From CALEAR01 sp035301485 (GTDB lineage: Bacteria; Pseudomonadota; Gammaproteobacteria; Pseudomonadales; Alcanivoracaceae), in the NCBI GenBank assembly GCA_035301485.1, contig DATGUF010000018.1, positions 1-25,585 on the forward strand: 25,585 bases of DNA, given 5' to 3'. A program made the position numbers and the translations under genes. Shown here one piece after another: positions 22,891 to 25,585 of the stretch (position 1 is its first letter; each line of letters starts with the position of its first letter). The notes beneath the pieces are model-generated. The model worked only from the letters and a program-made list of their open reading frames with translations, searched no databases and was not told where the DNA came from.

Positions 22891-25338
22891 ATGGAAGAAC
22901 AGTATCGCCCCGAAACTCTCGAACGGGAAGTACAACAGTTTTGGCAACAAGAACAAACCTTTGCCGTTTCTGAAGACACCACCAAAGAAAAATTTTACTG
23001 CTTAAGCATGTTCCCTTACCCCAGTGGCCAATTGCACATGGGCCACGTGCGCAACTACACCCTAGGCGATGTAGTGAGCCGCTATCAGCGCATGCAAGGC
23101 AAAAACGTATTGCAACCAATGGGTTGGGACGCCTTTGGCTTGCCGGCTGAAAACGCAGCCCTTGAGCGCGGCGAAGCCCCTGCCAAATGGACCCACGCCA
23201 ATATTGCTTACATGCGCGACCAACTTAAACGCCTCGGTTTTGGCTACGATTGGAACCGTGAATTCGCCACGTGCGATGCCGAATATTACCGTTGGGAGCA
23301 ATGGTTCTTCACCAAACTCTACGAACGAGGCTTGGTGTATCGGAAAATGTCCACCGTAAACTGGGACCCTATCGATCAAACTGTTCTTGCTAACGAACAG
23401 GTTATTGATGGCCGCGGTTGGCGTTCTGGTGCCTTGGTGGAACAAAAAGAAATTCCCCAATGGTTCATCAAAATCACCGATTACGCTGACGAACTGCTCG
23501 AAGAGCTAGATAACCTTGATGGCTGGCCCGAGCAAGTAAAAACCATGCAGCGCAATTGGATTGGCCGCTCTGAAGGGGTAGAAATGGATTTCCGCCTCGC
23601 TGGGCAAGACGATGCTCTGCGCATTTACACCACTCGCCCCGACACCCTTTTTGGGGTGAGCTATGTAGCGGTTGCGCCTGGCCACCCTCTTGCGCAACAA
23701 GCTGCAGCAGAACAGCCCACCTTAGCGTCCTTTATTAAAGAGCTAAAGAAAGAGCAATCCAACGAGGCTGAATTAGCCACCGCCGAGAAACGCGGTATGG
23801 ATACAGGCCTAAAGGCCATCCACCCCCTCACTGGTGCAGAAGTACCGGTTTGGGTAGCTAATTTTGTTTTAATGTCGTACGGCACGGGAGCGGTAATGGC
23901 CGTACCTGCCCACGACCAACGCGACTGGGAATTTGCCCAAGCCTACGAGCTGCCCATCACTGCGGTGATCAGCGCCGATGGCACAGCGGCCCCTGATTTG
24001 TCAGAAGCCGCTTTTGTAGAAGAAGGCGTGCTGATTAATTCAGAGCGCTTTAGCGGCTTAACCTCAGCACAAGCGTTTGCCGCTATTGCCGATGCGCTGG
24101 CGGAGCAAGGCTTAGGCGAACGCAAAGTGAACTACCGCTTACGCGACTGGGGTGTTTCCCGCCAGCGTTACTGGGGCGCGCCTATTCCCATGCTCACGCT
24201 AGAAAACGGCGATCTTGTGCCGGTGCCAGAGGAAGACCTGCCTGTGGTGTTACCCACTGACGTTAAAATGGATGGCGTGCATAGCCCCATTAAAGCAGAC
24301 CCTGAGTGGGCGAAAACCACTTACAAAGGCCAACCTGCACTGCGCGAAACCGACACCTTCGACACCTTTATGGAATCAAGCTGGTATTACGCTCGCTTCT
24401 GCAGCCACCCTAACGATGAGGCCATGCTTGACCCCGCCAAAGCCAACTACTGGCTGCCCGTGGACCAATACATTGGTGGTATTGAACACGCCATCTTGCA
24501 CTTGCTGTATGCGCGCTTCTTCCACAAATTATTGCGCGACGTGGGCCTCGTGGATACCGACGAACCTTTTAAACGCTTGCTCACACAGGGCATGGTGTTA
24601 AAAGACGGTTCTAAAATGTCGAAATCCGTGGGGAATACTGTAGACCCGCAGCATCTCATTGATGAGTACGGTGCAGACACAGTGCGTTTGTTCACTATGT
24701 TTGCGGCGCCCCCTGAGCAATCACTAGAGTGGAACGACGAAGGGGTGGAAGGCGCTAGCCGTTTCTTAAACCGCTTATGGCGCCTCGTGCACGACAACAA
24801 GCACTGTGCCGATATTGCTTTAGAAGTTGAGGCACTTTCTGAGCGTGGCAAGGAATTGCGCCAAAAAACCCACGACACCATCGCTAAAGTGAGTGATGAC
24901 TACGGCCGCCGGCAAACCTTTAACACGGCCATCGCCGCTGTCATGGAGCTGTGCAACCATGTGAGCCGCTTCAAGCCCCTTAAGGATGAAGACAACGCTG
25001 CTATCCACGAAGCGCTGCGTGCAGCATTACTGCTGCTCGCTCCCGTGGCGCCTCACATTACCCACCACTTGTGGGCAGTACAGGGCAACACTTCGCTCAT
25101 TGAAGACGAGCTTTGGCCTGAAGTGGACGAAAGCGCTCGCGTAAAAACATCCATTGAGCTGGTGGTGCAAGTGAACGGCAGAGTGCGCGCGCGCATCGAC
25201 GCCCCCGCTGATGCCGATAAAGAAACCCTCGAGGAAATGGCACAAGCTAACGAAAACGTGCAGCGCTTTACCGAAGGTAAAACCGTGCGCAAAGTGATTG
25301 TGGTGCCCGGCAAGCTCGTGAATATAGTGGTGAGCTAA
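22891..25338 (+). CDS. leuS: Leucyl-tRNA synthetase
   Basis: The 815-residue class I synthetase charges tRNA-Leu. HMGH is at 49-52 and KMSKS at 575-579. The CP1 editing domain is present, with the threonine-rich TTRPDTLFG near 246-254 and YGTGAVMAVPAHDQRD near 330-345 whose aspartate is needed for clearing mischarged tRNA. WGVSRQRYWGAPIP and DTFDTFMESSWYYAR are typical. The protein is about 45 residues shorter than E. coli LeuRS (860) because GMVL (567-570) runs straight into KDGSKMSKS, so the leucine-specific insertion is missing. The metal-binding cysteines of the Pseudomonas ZN1 region are also absent, as in E. coli. The stop overlaps the lptE ATG by one base. Confidence 0.96.
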   Translation: MEEQYRPETLEREVQQFWQQEQTFAVSEDTTKEKFYCLSMFPYPSGQLHMGHVRNYTLGDVVSRYQRMQGKNVLQPMGWDAFGLPAENAALERGEAPAKWTHANIAYMRDQLKRLGFGYDWNREFATCDAEYYRWEQWFFTKLYERGLVYRKMSTVNWDPIDQTVLANEQVIDGRGWRSGALVEQKEIPQWFIKITDYADELLEELDNLDGWPEQVKTMQRNWIGRSEGVEMDFRLAGQDDALRIYTTRPDTLFGVSYVAVAPGHPLAQQAAAEQPTLASFIKELKKEQSNEAELATAEKRGMDTGLKAIHPLTGAEVPVWVANFVLMSYGTGAVMAVPAHDQRDWEFAQAYELPITAVISADGTAAPDLSEAAFVEEGVLINSERFSGLTSAQAFAAIADALAEQGLGERKVNYRLRDWGVSRQRYWGAPIPMLTLENGDLVPVPEEDLPVVLPTDVKMDGVHSPIKADPEWAKTTYKGQPALRETDTFDTFMESSWYYARFCSHPNDEAMLDPAKANYWLPVDQYIGGIEHAILHLLYARFFHKLLRDVGLVDTDEPFKRLLTQGMVLKDGSKMSKSVGNTVDPQHLIDEYGADTVRLFTMFAAPPEQSLEWNDEGVEGASRFLNRLWRLVHDNKHCADIALEVEALSERGKELRQKTHDTIAKVSDDYGRRQTFNTAIAAVMELCNHVSRFKPLKDEDNAAIHEALRAALLLLAPVAPHITHHLWAVQGNTSLIEDELWPEVDESARVKTSIELVVQVNGRVRARIDAPADADKETLEEMAQANENVQRFTEGKTVRKVIVVPGKLVNIVVS

Positions 25339-25585
25339 TGAAAGCGATGCAAACTTGGCCTGCCCTGTTCATGCTAACGCTCGCGCTCGCGCTGTCAGCC
25401 TGTGGCTGGCAGCTGCGGGGAGCCCCCGTTAGCTCGGCATTGGGCAGTGTGAGTGTGTCTGGTGGCAGCTTTGACATCAAAGACACCCTCACAGAAGCAC
25501 TGGAAAGCAGCAAGATCACCGTGCAAAAAAATGCCGACTATCTGTTGCGCCTAAGCAGCGAACGCTTCGATCGGCGCACGGTGGC
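25338..25585 (+). CDS. lptE: LPS-assembly lipoprotein LptE, N-terminal part
   Basis: The first 82 residues are present and the gene runs off the window. A lipoprotein signal peptide ends in LSAC with the lipidated cysteine C22, followed by GWQLRGAPVSS, the typical LptE start (CG-x-x-LRG). LptE plugs the LptD barrel in the outer membrane and helps insert LPS. The ATG overlaps the leuS stop as TAATG. leuS-lptE-holA is a common order, so holA is expected next. Confidence 0.9.
   Translation, partial: MKAMQTWPALFMLTLALALSACGWQLRGAPVSSALGSVSVSGGSFDIKDTLTEALESSKITVQKNADYLLRLSSERFDRRTV

Overview
The window reads as chromosomal DNA of a gammaproteobacterium of roughly even base composition. Three things point to a free-living aerobe near the Pseudomonadales/Cellvibrionales: proteins resembling E. 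coli Tas, FadD, MiaB, YbeZ/YbeY/YbeX, Lnt, LeuS and LptE; a Pseudomonas-type RhlB; and the gene order miaB ... phoH-ybeY-ybeX-lnt ... leuS-lptE. The genus cannot be fixed from sequence alone. I see no insertion sequence, integrase, CRISPR array, prophage or toxin-antitoxin pair, and composition is even. This is core genome with some small, unusual arrangements.

Layout. 1-85: start of rplM (ribosomal protein L13) on the minus strand, with two candidate promoters and a nested inverted repeat upstream. 491-2272: an aldo/keto reductase (tas) coupled to a membrane-anchored SGNH hydrolase. 2276-4016: fadD on the minus strand, with a terminator and a promoter whose spacer holds a dyad. 4350-4426: elongator tRNA-Met with its own promoter and terminator. 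4880-7220: a membrane/cold-shock-domain fusion protein, an exported START-domain protein and a short-chain dehydrogenase. 7434-9078: rhlB overlapping a GlpE-like rhodanese gene. 9068-10444: a PIN-PhoH protein on the minus strand. 10602-11066: a membrane methyltransferase-like protein. 11070-12574: a minus-strand pair, an anchored thioredoxin-fold protein and a secreted endonuclease/exonuclease/phosphatase-family protein. 12739-14076: miaB. 14120-18087: a minus-strand sulfate uptake operon, sbp-cysT-cysW-cysA. 18288-22214: ybeZ-ybeY-ybeX-lnt. 22169-22771: a DUF218 protein on the minus strand. 22891-25585: leuS and the start of lptE.

How the genes fit together. Several genes serve RNA and translation (rplM, tRNA-Met, rhlB, PIN-PhoH, miaB, ybeZ/ybeY, leuS). 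A second group serves the envelope (lnt, lptE, ybeX, DUF218, START protein). A third serves metabolism and uptake (fadD, the dehydrogenase, tas, sulfate transport). The sulfate operon lies head-on between miaB and the ybeZYX-lnt cluster, which are usually close neighbours.

Most notable observations: a LeuRS that lacks the leucine-specific insertion before KMSKS seen in E. coli and Pseudomonas; a membrane-anchored cold-shock-domain protein; the nested inverted repeat in the rplM upstream region; a G-U first pair in tRNA-Met; a dyad inside the fadD promoter; and several gene-boundary hairpins without T-tracts. I did not find a convincing new multi-gene system.
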